From: Tubiluchus corallicola
Lineage: Eukaryota; Priapulida; Priapulimorpha; Priapulimorphida; Tubiluchidae
Assembly: GCA_030141605.1 (NCBI GenBank)
Contig: JAQGDQ010000057.1
Location: 746,001-775,879, forward strand
Length of the DNA: 29,879 nt
Direction: 5' to 3'
The translations under genes were made by a program, and so were the position numbers. Positions 1-19,300 of the stretch are shown one piece after another. Each line of letters begins with the position of its first letter. Within the stretch, counting starts at the first letter, position 1. Under the pieces are notes generated by a model. It was not told where the DNA came from, did no database searches, and was given only the letters and a program-made list of their open reading frames with translations.

Positions 1-670
1 AGATCTTAATTGCTATCATCTGGTAATGACTTTGTGGGTATACAGTAACATTTGAGTGAGTCTCTCAGGTCTAAGTTAAGACGAACTTAGCTTTGTGAGT
101 AGTCAAACGATTTAAATTTCTTAAATACTACACAAATGAGTCATATACCCGCAATAATTCAAAAATCTGTATATAGAGTAAACTTCAGATTCTGAAATAA
201 CACCAATCTCAATAATTCATCTAAGCACACATGTCATTTTGCTACTCTAATTCAACACTGACCTTGAGTAAGATGGCTTAGCATTGTGAGCAAGCATATT
301 AAGTTAGAATTTCTGTGGAGAAAGATAGCTGTGACAGTCTGTGAGTATGTGAAGTACATAGCTAATATTTTCACTGATGGGTGCAATTTTATTCTGACAA
401 TCGGGCAAAATAATCAACTCATATAAGCAGTGAGACTAAACAAGAAAACACTTTTATTGCCATCTTCATTCTGTATTCCATTCATTCACTTTATTGGAGA
501 GCTCAGATGTCTTACAAACCCCATTACAAATCTCTTCACGTAAACACTGCTTTGGAAGGAGAGCTCTTTTTGTCTTGTCTTACATGAAAAAAGGTGAGTT
601 TGACTAGTAAAAAACCGCAGCCCAATATAAAATTACATAATTCTATCCAATCTCTGACGACAGCTGGTAT
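1..670. other. IDE intron 9, unique AT-rich part
   Basis: No exon, RNA gene or recognisable mobile element was found here. It was searched for the next IDE exon on the minus strand without success. The stretch 1375-1980, on the other side of the 50-bp array, is likewise plain AT-rich intron. Confidence 0.6.
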
Positions 671-1374
671 TGGTTAGTACTCACCCACATGCTTGTTGCT
701 AAGCCGTTAACATACGTTGATGGCTAGTATTCACCTGCATGCTTGTTGCTAAGCCGCTAACATACGCAAATAGCTAGTACTCACCTGCATGCTTGTTGCT
801 AAGCCGCTAACATACGTTGATGGCTAGTACTCACTTGCATGCCTGTTGCAAAGCTGTTAACATACGTTGATGGCTAGTACTCACCTGCAGGCTTGTTGCT
901 AAGCCGCTAACATACGTTGATGGCTAGTACTCACTTGCATGCTTGTTGCTAAGCCGCTAACACACGTCGATGGCTAGTACTCACCTGCATGCTTGTTGCT
1001 AAGCCGCTAACATACGTTGATGGCTAGTACTCACTTGCATGCTTGTTGCTAAGCCGCTAACACACGTCGATGGCTAGTACTCACCTGCATGCTTGTTGCT
1101 AAGCCACTAACATACGTTGATGGCTAGTACTCACTTGCATGCTTGTTGCTAAGCCGCTAACACACGTCGATGGCTAGTACTCACCTGCATGCTTGTTGCT
1201 AAGCCACTAACATACGTTGTTGGCTAGTACTCACCTGCATGCTTGTTGCTAAGCCGCTAACACACGTCGATGGCTAGTACTCACTTGCATGCTTGTTGCT
1301 AAGCCGCTAACATACGTTGATGGCTAGTACTCACCTGCATGCTTGTTGCTAAGCCGCTAACATACGTTGATGGC
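671..1374. repeat. 50-bp minisatellite, 14 units
   Basis: Fourteen exact 50-bp periods without indels fill 671-1370, and TGGC starts a fifteenth. The unit begins TGGCTAGTACTCACCTGCAT, continues GCTTGTTGCTAAGCCGCTAA and ends CATACGTTGA. From about 871 to 1270 two versions mostly alternate: TCACCTGCAT with CATACGTTGA, and TCACTTGCAT with CACACGTCGA. This gives a 100-bp higher-order period. The outermost left units are most diverged, as expected for unequal exchange inside the array. It sits in IDE intron 9, about 600 bp past the exon 9 donor. On the IDE coding strand 13 of 14 units contain GTGAGT, mostly as CAG|GTGAGTA, a consensus 5' splice site. Confidence 0.97.
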
Positions 1375-1980
1375 GTTTCTTTATCTTTAAATCTAAATGT
1401 CATGGCATTGAGATCCTAAAAATGATAAAATTAATCAACTTTTAACAACATATGTGAGGTAAATTCTGCTAACATGTCGGAAGTTTAAATCGTAAATGAG
1501 GTAAATTTGTCATAGTTTTTTCTTGCCTATTATTAAAAGATAATAATTTCAACTTGGATAGGTAGAAAAAATACAGTATGTAACTAAAATGTAACTAAAG
1601 GCATACTTATGTGAAATCAAGAAAAAAAATCAGGATTTATGATAAGCATTAGCTGTAAATGAAAGTGCATGACCACAATCTGTCATTGAGCTGGTACGAA
1701 AACATAAGCCAGTCGTCAAATATAGACAACTAAAAAGCCAACTAAAAATAATTTTTTGTTGATATAGCAAAGAAAACGTAATTAACATGATATATTTAAC
1801 TGACAAACGACCACCATATACGTGTCAAAATTCTTAACTGATACCTCAGCAAAATCAAAAACACAGGTCTGTAAATGCATAAAATAAGACGGAGTAAAAT
1901 CATTATTAACAGTGATTTACAGTTATAATATTATATACAATAATCCAAAAGCAATAATAACAGCAATAACAAGCCCTTAC

Positions 1981-11106
<9,126 letters not shown>

Positions 11107-11125
11107 GATGGTAGTGCTGTATTTA

Positions 11126-11809
11126 CTGTAAACAAAAATATAATTCCTGAATGAAAGGTCAGAAAAGTAAGCACTAGAATAATGCTCTATAAACTAGTCT
11201 CACTATCTTTTGCACATGTATATAAGAATTGTTAGAACAGCCATTGAAGCAGTTTAGTATACTAGACCAGTTCAAAAATTTAACAGGCTACATGGCTTTT
11301 CCAGTGACACAGAGCACTTATCTTTTACACAAAGCACCTCCTACAAGGTCAGTTGCCTTGCATTTACCATTGTAAAAAGCTATCTACAATGGAAAAAATG
11401 AGAAATCTGAATACAAGTCAAGAAAAACAGAATTCTTGAAACAAAGTTGCTATTCATACAAAGTATTTTATAATGTTCTTGTTGAAGCTAGTAGGGATGT
11501 ACTTCACAGGAAAACAATTTTCTGGTAAAGAATTCTGCAGATATTATAGTAATTAAAAATTTTGTTGAAGTAAACAACAAAATTTAAATGACACAAAATC
11601 CCAGATAGAAGTGTATAATTTATGATACTCCTCTACAGATGAACAGTTAAATACACATTAATGTATACATTACAAATTTTACATAAACACTTATATGACA
11701 AACACTAGCATTCTAAGAGATCAAAAGGGTAAAAGTTATAAATAAATTTATGATAAAAATAATTAAATCTATTTACAACTTATGTATTAAAATTTATACA
11801 GAACACATC
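11126..11809. other. Upstream flank of IDE
   Basis: AT-rich sequence between the IDE first visible exon and the retroelement remnant. It is presumed to be a 5' intron or promoter flank. No TATA box, initiator or noncoding exon can be assigned with confidence. The stretch 12409-12931 also holds nothing recognisable. Confidence 0.4.
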
Positions 11810-12408
11810 TTATGTGTTTGGCACAAACTTTAAAGATAGTACTTGCCAACCCGTCGAGAATTTTGAACAGAAAATTACACATGATGAGTCTCTTTGCATT
11901 TCAGATAGTTTTCCTTTGTAATGGCAGTGCTTGGAAACTATTTTAGGCATACTGTAATTGTCGACAGACATAAAACCACGACTGCCGATCTCAAAAGGAA
12001 CAAACGACACCTCAAAATTTTGTTTTTGAAGAACTTATATTAAAGTGGCATATCTGTTTGTTTTATGACTTCTGAAATATCGAATGGAATAATAAGCTCA
12101 GCCATTATTCAGAAGCGAGATTCTGGGGTAAAAATCGTAAAATCAGGAATTTGTGTCGTTTGCAAATCCTGATAAATCGAAGTACAAAATGGCTGGTTCA
12201 TTGGCTGAATTGAGACTTGACTGTACATACTGAACAATGTGATTTAGAATATTGTTGTCTTCAAAGATACCTTCCTTGGTCGCAAAAACACCGAGCAGGC
12301 ATTAAGCACATGATATAGTGTCTCTCTATTGCCGCAGTGCTTGTATTTGTCAGATGTCTGTTTGTTCCAACGGACAAGGTTGGCAGCAGAGGAATTGCAG
12401 TGTATAAG
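11810..12408 (-). mobile_element. Retroelement C-terminus remnant (zinc knuckle + endonuclease-like)
   Basis: The minus strand keeps pieces of a polyprotein tail in several frames. In order they are SSAANLVRWNKQTSDKYKHC, GNRETLYHVLNACSVFLR, VQSSLNSANEPAILYFDLSG, IPDFTIFTPESRF, MAELIIPFD and SFVPFEIGSRGFMSVDN. The order CxxC..H..C knuckle, then PD...E-type core, then 'PFE.GSRGF' resembles the C-terminal zinc knuckle and restriction-like endonuclease region of some non-LTR retrotransposons. This copy is dead: it has frameshifts and stops, and the first knuckle Cys is replaced by Tyr. The class assignment comes from remembered motifs only. It lies about 0.7 kb upstream of IDE exon 1. Confidence 0.6.
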
Positions 12409-12931
12409 GTTATCTTAGGGCCCTTTAATTGAGAACTATTTACCTGACTCTACGAAATGTGAAAATATCATTTTTAAATACAAAAAAGTCTTATATATAA
12501 TACATCTTATATTATAACATAATATAACAGTCTTACATCTGATATAAAATAATGACCAAATCTATAAACTGTTGTCGCTGGCATAATTCTTTACTGATTT
12601 TTGCAGTCATTCAGTTGATTGATCTGCTTTTCTTTGACATTCTCATGTGAATCCATTCCTCATTTTTACCATCATCTCATTCACTTTTAATTGTCATTTT
12701 ATTATCCTTACAATCGCAATAATATTTCATTATGATTGTTTATTTTGGTTTGCACCTTCTGCATTTTTTGTTTCCAGTTTGCCCTTCTGCGTAGGCCTGT
12801 ACAAGTTCATCTGTTAGTGATGATTGATGAAGACCTATTGCGTGTTACTAAAAGTTGAGGATGATAAATGATAGGAGTATAGTGAGATGACGTAGAGGCG
12901 CAGATGTATGAGATGACTGATAAAAATGTGA

Positions 12932-13336
12932 ATGTCAACTTATGAATATTTTGTGAAACTTTGTTTTACTTTGTTTGATGTAGTAATAGCCTACATTTGT
13001 AAGCTTTACTGTTCTGCCTTGTCCACTGCAGTAAATATCTATACTACATTGTACATACAGCATTTTTTTAAAGATTTTCATCAATTTAGAGGACATTTGT
13101 GCCTGAGTGTCAGAACAAATATTACAGAAACATTTTTCAGTTACCGAGTAATTAAGTCCTGGAATCGTCTCCCAAGTAATGCAGCAGCTTCAAAGAATAT
13201 AAGCAAATTTAAAAGTGCAGTGAGTGGTGCGATCAATGCCAATTATTGGCTAATGCATAATGGCTACAGTCAACAACCATTCACAATTAACACTGAATTA
13301 CGGTATTATGCAAATAACCTATTTTGCCAAAAATAA
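12932..13336 (+). mobile_element. LINE ORF2 C-terminal fragment
   Basis: An open frame of 134 codons whose second half matches the tail of many non-LTR retrotransposon reverse transcriptase proteins. FRGHLCLSVR (from about 13088) leads to TFFSYRVIKSWNRLP and ISKFKSAV, the common 'RGH....FF..RVI..WN.LP.......FK' pattern. The first 50 codons, with 'MSTYEYFVKLCFTLF', have no clear match. The catalytic domain is missing, so it is a 3' fragment. It lies upstream of the other plus-strand LINE at 14085 and in the wrong order to be the tail of that copy, so it is a separate insertion. Confidence 0.65.
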
Positions 13337-13760
13337 AAAGTATAATGTAATAATAACTAAGTCGAGTAATCGAGAACGTCACACGTGCTGTGGCTTCTAG
13401 CAAAGTGAAGTTTATTTTCGCTAGTATAAAACTTACTTTGGTACAAACCTACTTACATTTTAAATTTGCTTCGAAAATATTGTGTATTACACCACGTTGT
13501 TTTGCGAACAATAACTATAAACTTGTGATGAGCAAGAGATCTGATCGACAAAGTTAGCATTCAATAAAAAACACAGAGCAAACAACAACTCACATACAAT
13601 CACAAATCGACAAGTCCTCAAACTAGTAATTTGGCAATAGGCGTTATCTTCCTCAAGCAGCGAGTGTCTGATGTCGTTAAACAGTCAGTTTGGCCACTGG
13701 CATTGCAGCGTGTCAAAGAAAAAAAGTAGCCCTGAGATTGAAATTTGAAACGTTGTTTAT
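13337..13760. promoter_or_regulatory. Possible IDE promoter or 5' exon region
   Basis: This stretch is richer in CpG than its surroundings (for example GTCGAGTAATCGAGAACGTC). On the minus strand it has donor-like sites AAAGTAAGT and ATGTAAGTAGG near 13430-13460, which could end a 5' noncoding or leader exon spliced to the acceptor at 11126. This is inference from composition and splice-like motifs only. Confidence 0.2.
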
Positions 13761-14009
13761 TTTGAGAGTTGAGCCTTGCCATAATTATTATTAATGATGG
13801 TACAAAAACGTTGCAACTTTACTTTCAGAGTGAATTGAAGGAATTGAGAAAAAATTAATTTGGCTAGTAAGTAAGTAAAAATTTATTTTCAGTCGATTAT
13901 TTAAATAAAAAAACACGAGTCGTTATTACTCTCTTTATCGACTGTAATTAAATTAAAAACCTACACATAAATGTTATAGTTAAAGACACATTAAAATACA
14001 GCAGTAAAA

Positions 14010-14032
14010 GCTATATATATATATATATATAA
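14010..14032. repeat. (TA)n microsatellite
   Basis: A short run of about ten TA dinucleotides just left of the decayed LINE. Confidence 0.9.
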
Positions 14033-14147
14033 GCTGATTTCATGTAAATATTAATAATAAACTAACACAATAACACTGGTTTATTCACTTACTGACATCT
14101 TTCACCAGCCAATTATCATTAAATTTTGGAGTAGCCCCTAAAATTGG

Positions 14148-14588
14148 TAGGGGTGAGCATTCTCTACCAGAAAGCGAATTCGAATCGAACCGAATTTGTG
14201 ACTTTCGAATTCGAATCGAACCGAACTTCAGTGTTTCGAATTGGAACCGAATTCGAATTGAGATTGAAAGATTTTCGAACAAGTTTTCGAACCACCAGTA
14301 AAAATTAGTTTTACAAAGATCATGCATATCATTAGATTTTGGTCTGCAATAAAATGACTAGTAGTTTCTTTAAAATTGTGCGCAGAAATCACAGCTAAAT
14401 TATGCTAATTGCATGATGTTTCAATCGTTTTAGTGATGAAGAACATGTGTGATTGGTGTGCTGAATTATTCGAATCTATAGTTTTGGAATCGAATGGAGT
14501 TCGATCTGAAAAAAACTCGTTCGAATCGAGTTCGAGCGTTCGTATTCGATTCGAACGTTCGAACTCGAACGTTCGATGCTCACCCCTA
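14148..14588. mobile_element. hAT-like MITE
   Basis: A 441-bp nonautonomous element with 13-bp perfect terminal inverted repeats, TAGGGGTGAGCAT at 14148-14160 and its complement at 14576-14588. It is flanked by an imperfect 8-bp target duplication, AAAATTGG on the left and CTAATTGG on the right (6 of 8 identical). The subterminal parts are rich in TTCGAATTCGAA-type palindromes and form long imperfect inverted arms, while the centre is unrelated AT-rich DNA. Termini of the GGGGTG type, an 8-bp duplication and TTCGAA-rich arms fit hAT family MITEs. No transposase is encoded. Open frames inside it are by-products of the palindromes. Confidence 0.75.
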
Positions 14589-14625
14589 CTAATTGGAAGC
14601 CTACAAAAGTCGCTCATATTTTTAA

Positions 14626-15319
14626 CTCCTTCAGGACCATAGGCGTTTGTTGCATTTTGCATGGGTTCATGAAAAACTGCTCTCGCCAAGTAGTGGTTAA
14701 GTTATATTTCATAATTTTTGTAGGTTTCTACTCCACACACAATGAATTTTCATGCAAAGTAGTATAAGAAATGTATCTGTTTACCTTAGACAAATTAAAA
14801 ATGGATTTTTGACCAAAAATTGAAAAAAGTACCGCTATTGCTTGTGTAAAAGCAGCTAATGTAAAAAATTCAATTATCCAGACACAACACTCTGGCACAC
14901 TTTAGCCTCAAGTCCACTCTATTTTTAAGGAAGAATTCCTGTTAAAAGATGAAATGACCTTAATTCGCCTTGGCTGATCGGTTGTCTTTTCCCAGAACTC
15001 TGTACAGAGACAGCTCTTGGGCTGCAGCAAGCAGGCAATCAATATCATATTGTGTACGATCATGCGAGTGTACACCAGACTAAGCTACTCAATAGGCTAA
15101 GTTGGAGTGCCTGAAAATGGCGTGTTTTTCTTAATTTTGTCCAACTAAATTGCTTATGATTGTTTAAACAAATAGCATGATTGGGCAGCCACGATTCTCC
15201 TAAATAGAACAGCACCTAATTTGTAATCATCTACTTTAAGTTATGTCTGTGCTCAGCCAATAGCAGAAAAGTCATAGGTCTTATAAGACCTACTTTTGAA
15301 TGGTGCAGTCCTAAAGGAG
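14626..15319. mobile_element. piggyBac-like MITE with TTAA target sites
   Basis: A 694-bp element flanked on both sides by TTAA (14622-14625 and 15320-15323), the target duplicated by piggyBac transposases. The ends are inverted repeats, CTCCTTCAGGACC on the left and the complement of CTCCTTTAGGACT on the right, 11 of 13 identical. No transposase fragment was recognised, so it is nonautonomous. A perfect 18-bp palindrome lies at 15275-15292 near the right end. It interrupts the LINE within the codons for IFKKG. Confidence 0.8.
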
Positions 15320-16130
15320 TTAAAAAAAGGTAAAAGATATGTTTTGCTCAAATTATCATTCTATCAGCCTAACTAATGTTGTATCTAAAATTACGGATGA
15401 TAATTATTACCTGTATCACTCTGATAGGCTTAATACATTTTATAAATTACAACATTATTTTAGCCCTCATCAATAATGTGAAATGCAACTAACAAACTGG
15501 TTTGTGATATGCAGCTAGGCTTCCAGGCAGATCTTGGTTGTGTGCTTAAATTCTGCAAGGAGTTTAGTGAAATGAGCCATAAGTGTTTAATGAAGAAACT
15601 TTACTCATATGGTATTGAATGGCACCTGGTTCGGCAGCTTCCTTTATGATTGAACTCAGTCTGTTGTTGATGGTGTATCTCCGACTAGAGCCTCTGTTAA
15701 ATCTCGAGTTCCTCAAAAATCCTTACTTGGGCCGTGCCTATTCCCATTTTACATGAACGACATTGCCAAAGGTTTGCAATCTAAAGTGCACCTGTTTGCT
15801 GATGACATCATGTTTTACTTAGCAGGAAAGAACGAACAAGATACTAGAAATTTCCAAGAGGATAAACTTCTAGCCTGGTGAAGCAAATGGAAGATGGAAT
15901 TTCACCCTGACAAGGGCAAGGTCATCAGTATAAAAATGAAAAGGAAGCCAGTGAGATGCCAACATGTGCTCCACAGACAGTTTGAAAATAAAGATTTGAA
16001 AATTTCATTAGCTTTCAAAAAAGTCTTCTGAAAAGTCTTCAAGCAAAACAGTAACAACAAACTATAAATGTAACAAGCAAACATCCTTCAAAGAAATGCT
16101 GATAAATAAACTGTAACTGAGTAAAAGTAA

Positions 16131-16140
16131 TTTCCCGCGC
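16131..16140 (+). promoter_or_regulatory. E2F-type site upstream of MCMBP
   Basis: TTTCCCGCGC contains TTTCCCGC, an exact match to the E2F consensus TTTSSCGC, about 190 bp before the MCMBP ATG. E2F/DP factors drive S-phase genes, including MCM and other replication factors. A CHR-like TTTGAA lies at 16212-16217, a weak motif that is common by chance. No TATA box was seen. The position just beyond the LINE remnant fits a compact proximal promoter. Confidence 0.5.
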
Positions 16141-16328
16141 TTCATTGCATATGTTGTTTAACATCCAAGTTAAAAGTTTTATGCAGGCAGTGCCAAACGC
16201 AAATCAGTGAATTTGAAGGAAACGAAAACTTAGTTATTTAGTTAACCATTTAGACGTTTAAATTCACGCGTTAATATTTCTTTTCAGGATTTGTAATCGC
16301 GAATTTATTACCACAACAGCTACAAACG

Positions 16329-16386
16329 ATGCCAGGACTGGACGATTGGATTAACCACCCGTTGGATATAATACAGCAAAATTTCG
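16329..16386 (+). CDS. MCMBP: MCMBP exon 1
   Basis: Encodes [19 protein letters not shown] plus one base of Asp20. The start aligns directly with human MPCGEDWLSHPLGIV, which fixes the ATG. The donor is TTCG|GTAGTA, whose phase 1 is required by exon 2. An acceptor-like tract TTTCTTTTCAG ends at 16287, 41 nt before the ATG, suggesting a 5' UTR intron or trans-splicing. Intron 1 is 2.58 kb. A minus-strand open frame over this exon is its shadow. Confidence 0.85.
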
Positions 16387-19300
16387 GTAGTATCGAGACA
16401 GCCGAAGTTAAAAAATTTTGCACTAGTACTAGTTTTTTAAAACACATTGAAAGTTTATTCAATGTAGAATGTATATCGAGATATGTTTGCAATAAAGAGA
16501 TTTGTTAAGACTTCACAATGTACAGTAATACTAGTATAGATAGACCTACATAAAGTTTTTAGGCATTTTGCACTGTACAAACACAAACAGTCAAGGCTGC
16601 AAGATCAAAATATTAAGAAGTAACTCAATAAAAATATCCCCATGATCATTGATCGAGCACCTTATTAATCTGACAAGCCTTCATTTGAAATTGATAAACT
16701 TACTTTCACAAACTGTCAATTCACATTACAGTTATATGCTCTCGGTGCTGCTGTTGCTGAAGGTTTATGACCTGGGCATAGGCATTGCTTTCTAAAGAGA
16801 AAATGCAGTAATGGGCACAGTCCCCTTAAAAACTTGAATGCCATGAACATGCTGTTATAACCGTAAATAAAAGAGAAAATGATTGGAATTATGGCTTTAT
16901 TTCAATTTAAAGAGCAGCGCCATTTAAATTACAAGTTAAGGTGCACAGCTTAAAAGAACACCAAACCAAAGTGTTGTAACAGGCATAGATGTTAATTAGT
17001 TACTCAACATAACATTCTTCCCTCCTAAGACTTTGGGAACATTTAAAGCTACAATATCAATTATAAGTGTTATCAAATTGAACCAGACAAACAGCTCAAA
17101 GTTAACAGAATTAACTTGGAAACTAAACAAAATTTAGTACAGTTAGTTTAAGATACTTATATAAAAGGGATTTGTATATCCCTTACTTAACACATGCATT
17201 GAAAGTTAAGATAAAAAAGCCATTGATTCTATTCTAACCTGTAGTAAGCTTGACACATTTGCCTAAAGAACTAAGAAAATTTTCTCAGTGTAGTGTGAGG
17301 AACTTTAGTGAACTTTGTAAAACAATATAATTGGGTAAACAAAGATTACAGCGATATCATGGAATCAGCTAATCATAAAATTTTATAAGATAATGCAACC
17401 TCTAAGCTGATAAGGTGGCAGTGGTTTCCAGTCAGCCTTTGGATTATATTTTTCAATACATGATTTTTGTATGCTAAGTCTAATAGCTGCTTAAACTTGT
17501 TCACTTTGCTATTGTTATCAAGAACAACAAATGCCCAAAATTGGAGTCGTGAGTGTGCATGAATCAACAATGTCCACTCGATATCATAAAGGAACAAGTT
17601 GCTAGAAGGAGTTATTGGTGTGCATTTAAAACATTTGCAAATTTTACAGTTCTTCCATGTGAACAGGCTGCTTCGTGATTCTGATAGCATCATGTATTAT
17701 TTGCCGGAGCACCTCAAATGGGACTAGCATTTATCATCACATCTTGTAATTAGTTTGTACAATAATTAATGCCAAGTGATCTCATTTTATTAATGTGGTA
17801 ATCACTTTGTCAAAGGCATTCATCATGTTGAAAACTATATAAGTGGAATTGTCGTATTCTGTACCTGAAGCCAAGAATTATAATACTCCAAGAGCTGGGG
17901 GACAATAAAGTTTCCTTTAACAAAACTGTGTGCATAATATTCCACTCCAGTAGGTACTCATAACTCTGTTAAAAGTAAAAAGCTTACTAACTTCAGCAAT
18001 TTTTTGTATAGAATTCAGTAAGTTTATAGTTTGTTTTATTTTTATTTTTTTATTTATTATTATTATCACATTCAGTACAATATAAAGCACGCAGTGGCAT
18101 CAAAATTATTACATCTACTATATTTAATTGTTATGTTTCATATACTATCGTTATCATAAAAGAATAATTGTACGGCAGTGGGCTAGAGAAGCAAAGGCTC
18201 ATAACCTGCATAAACCTGTCATGCTGTCATATTAGCCTGATAAAAAAATGGATGAGTGAACAAAAAAAGAACTGGGAGAAAGGTTAGATCACACAGGAAG
18301 GGTAGAAGGATGTGTTAGTGGAAATGGTAGGAAGAAAGATAATAGGTTGCGCTATGTTGACATCAGCTCTAAAGATTTATCAATGACGCCTTGTTTTGCA
18401 TAATCTGTACCAGGATTGTGGTATGACTACTGCAGTAGGTGTGGGAAATTAGGAAGTGTTGTACTTGTTGAGAATCGTTGCTCTGTATTTCTTTTTAAAT
18501 GTTTGAATTGGCTGAACAGTTTTTAATTCATCATCTATGTCATTCCAAAGCTTGTAATTATTACAGTCCGATTTTTGCACCTCTTTTAAAAATGGGTGTA
18601 AGTTGACCAAACTGCCATTGACATAAGACTTGGCATATAGTGAGTGATTTGTAATTGATTAATAACGTAATGACTTACGCAAATTCACTGCAGGTTTATA
18701 TGAGACTAACACATTTTAAATTACATTTAGGGTGACTCATTAACATTACACTGATATAATGACTACATTGCCTGATCTTGCATTTCATGGCTATTCATAT
18801 ATGGTGCTGTTACTAGATCTTCATATCAGGAAACATTTAGTGAATCATATGCTAGATGGGGTCATTGTACACTAATCGCTAGCTGTATAACAAATCTTCG
18901 AACACGCTACATGATAATCAGATAATAATTCGGTAATATAATCTCAAGAAACATTTTTGCATTTCAGATGCCGGGCAGAACTGGTGTGAGAAAGTTGAGA
19001 TTTACTTTTCTAGACTAATAAATGACACAAAATCATTTCCTTGGGTAAGTGTAAATTTATTTCTATAATAGGTTTTAAAATTTTGATAATGACAAAAATA
19101 ATATAAAGTCGACCATTAAGAAAAAAACTACATAGATTATAACCCAATTGAAATCGACACATTAAACACTGAATTTTCAATTTTATAGCAAAGATGATTA
19201 TTATTCTCAGTTTATTTGATGAACCAATGTGTTTAGTTAAAGAAACAGGCTAAATAAATGCATATTTGAAAGGATTATTTACAGTATTTCAGTAGGACCA

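Larger units (their letters stand above)
14085..16105 (+). mobile_element. Decayed LINE reverse transcriptase, split by two MITEs
   Basis: Remnant of a non-LTR retrotransposon of CR1/L2/Jockey type in three pieces. Piece 1 (about 14085-14147) reads LTSFTSQLSLNFGVAP. Piece 2 (about 14589-14625) reads NWKPTKVAHIF. Piece 3 (15320-16105) reads KKGKRY, NYHSISLTNVVSKI, EFSEMSHKCLMKKLYSYGI, SVVDGVSPTRASVKSRVPQK, then LLGPCLFPFYMNDI, HLFADDIMFYL, MEFHPDKGKVISI and QANILQRNA. These follow the usual order 'DWK.A.V.PIFKKG', NYRPISLT, KAFD.V.H, GVPQGS.LGP and FADD. Many stops and frameshifts mark it as dead. Two DNA elements (14148-14588 and 14626-15319) interrupt it. Removing them lets piece 1 run into piece 2 and piece 2 into piece 3. 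Its right end lies about 25 bp from the MCMBP E2F-like site. Confidence 0.8.

Noticed and set aside
1-1980. IDE exon 10
   Set aside because: I looked for the segment equivalent to FRFKDKERPRGY on the minus strand and did not find it.
14405-14689. Open frames on both strands at 14.1-14.7 kb as small genes
   Set aside because: They are produced by the TTCGAA-rich inverted arms of the hAT-like MITE and cross its boundary into LINE sequence.
16271-16492. 73-codon minus-strand frame
   Set aside because: Antisense shadow of MCMBP exon 1 and its flank.
16387-16504. Exon 1 of MCMBP reading through to the stop after residue 55
   Set aside because: The frame stays open past 16386, but homology and the phase of exon 2 require the donor at 16387.
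16860-17030. Possible solo LTR (TGTTATAAC and TGTTGTAAC motifs, AATAAA)
   Set aside because: No paired ends, target duplication or primer-binding site could be shown.
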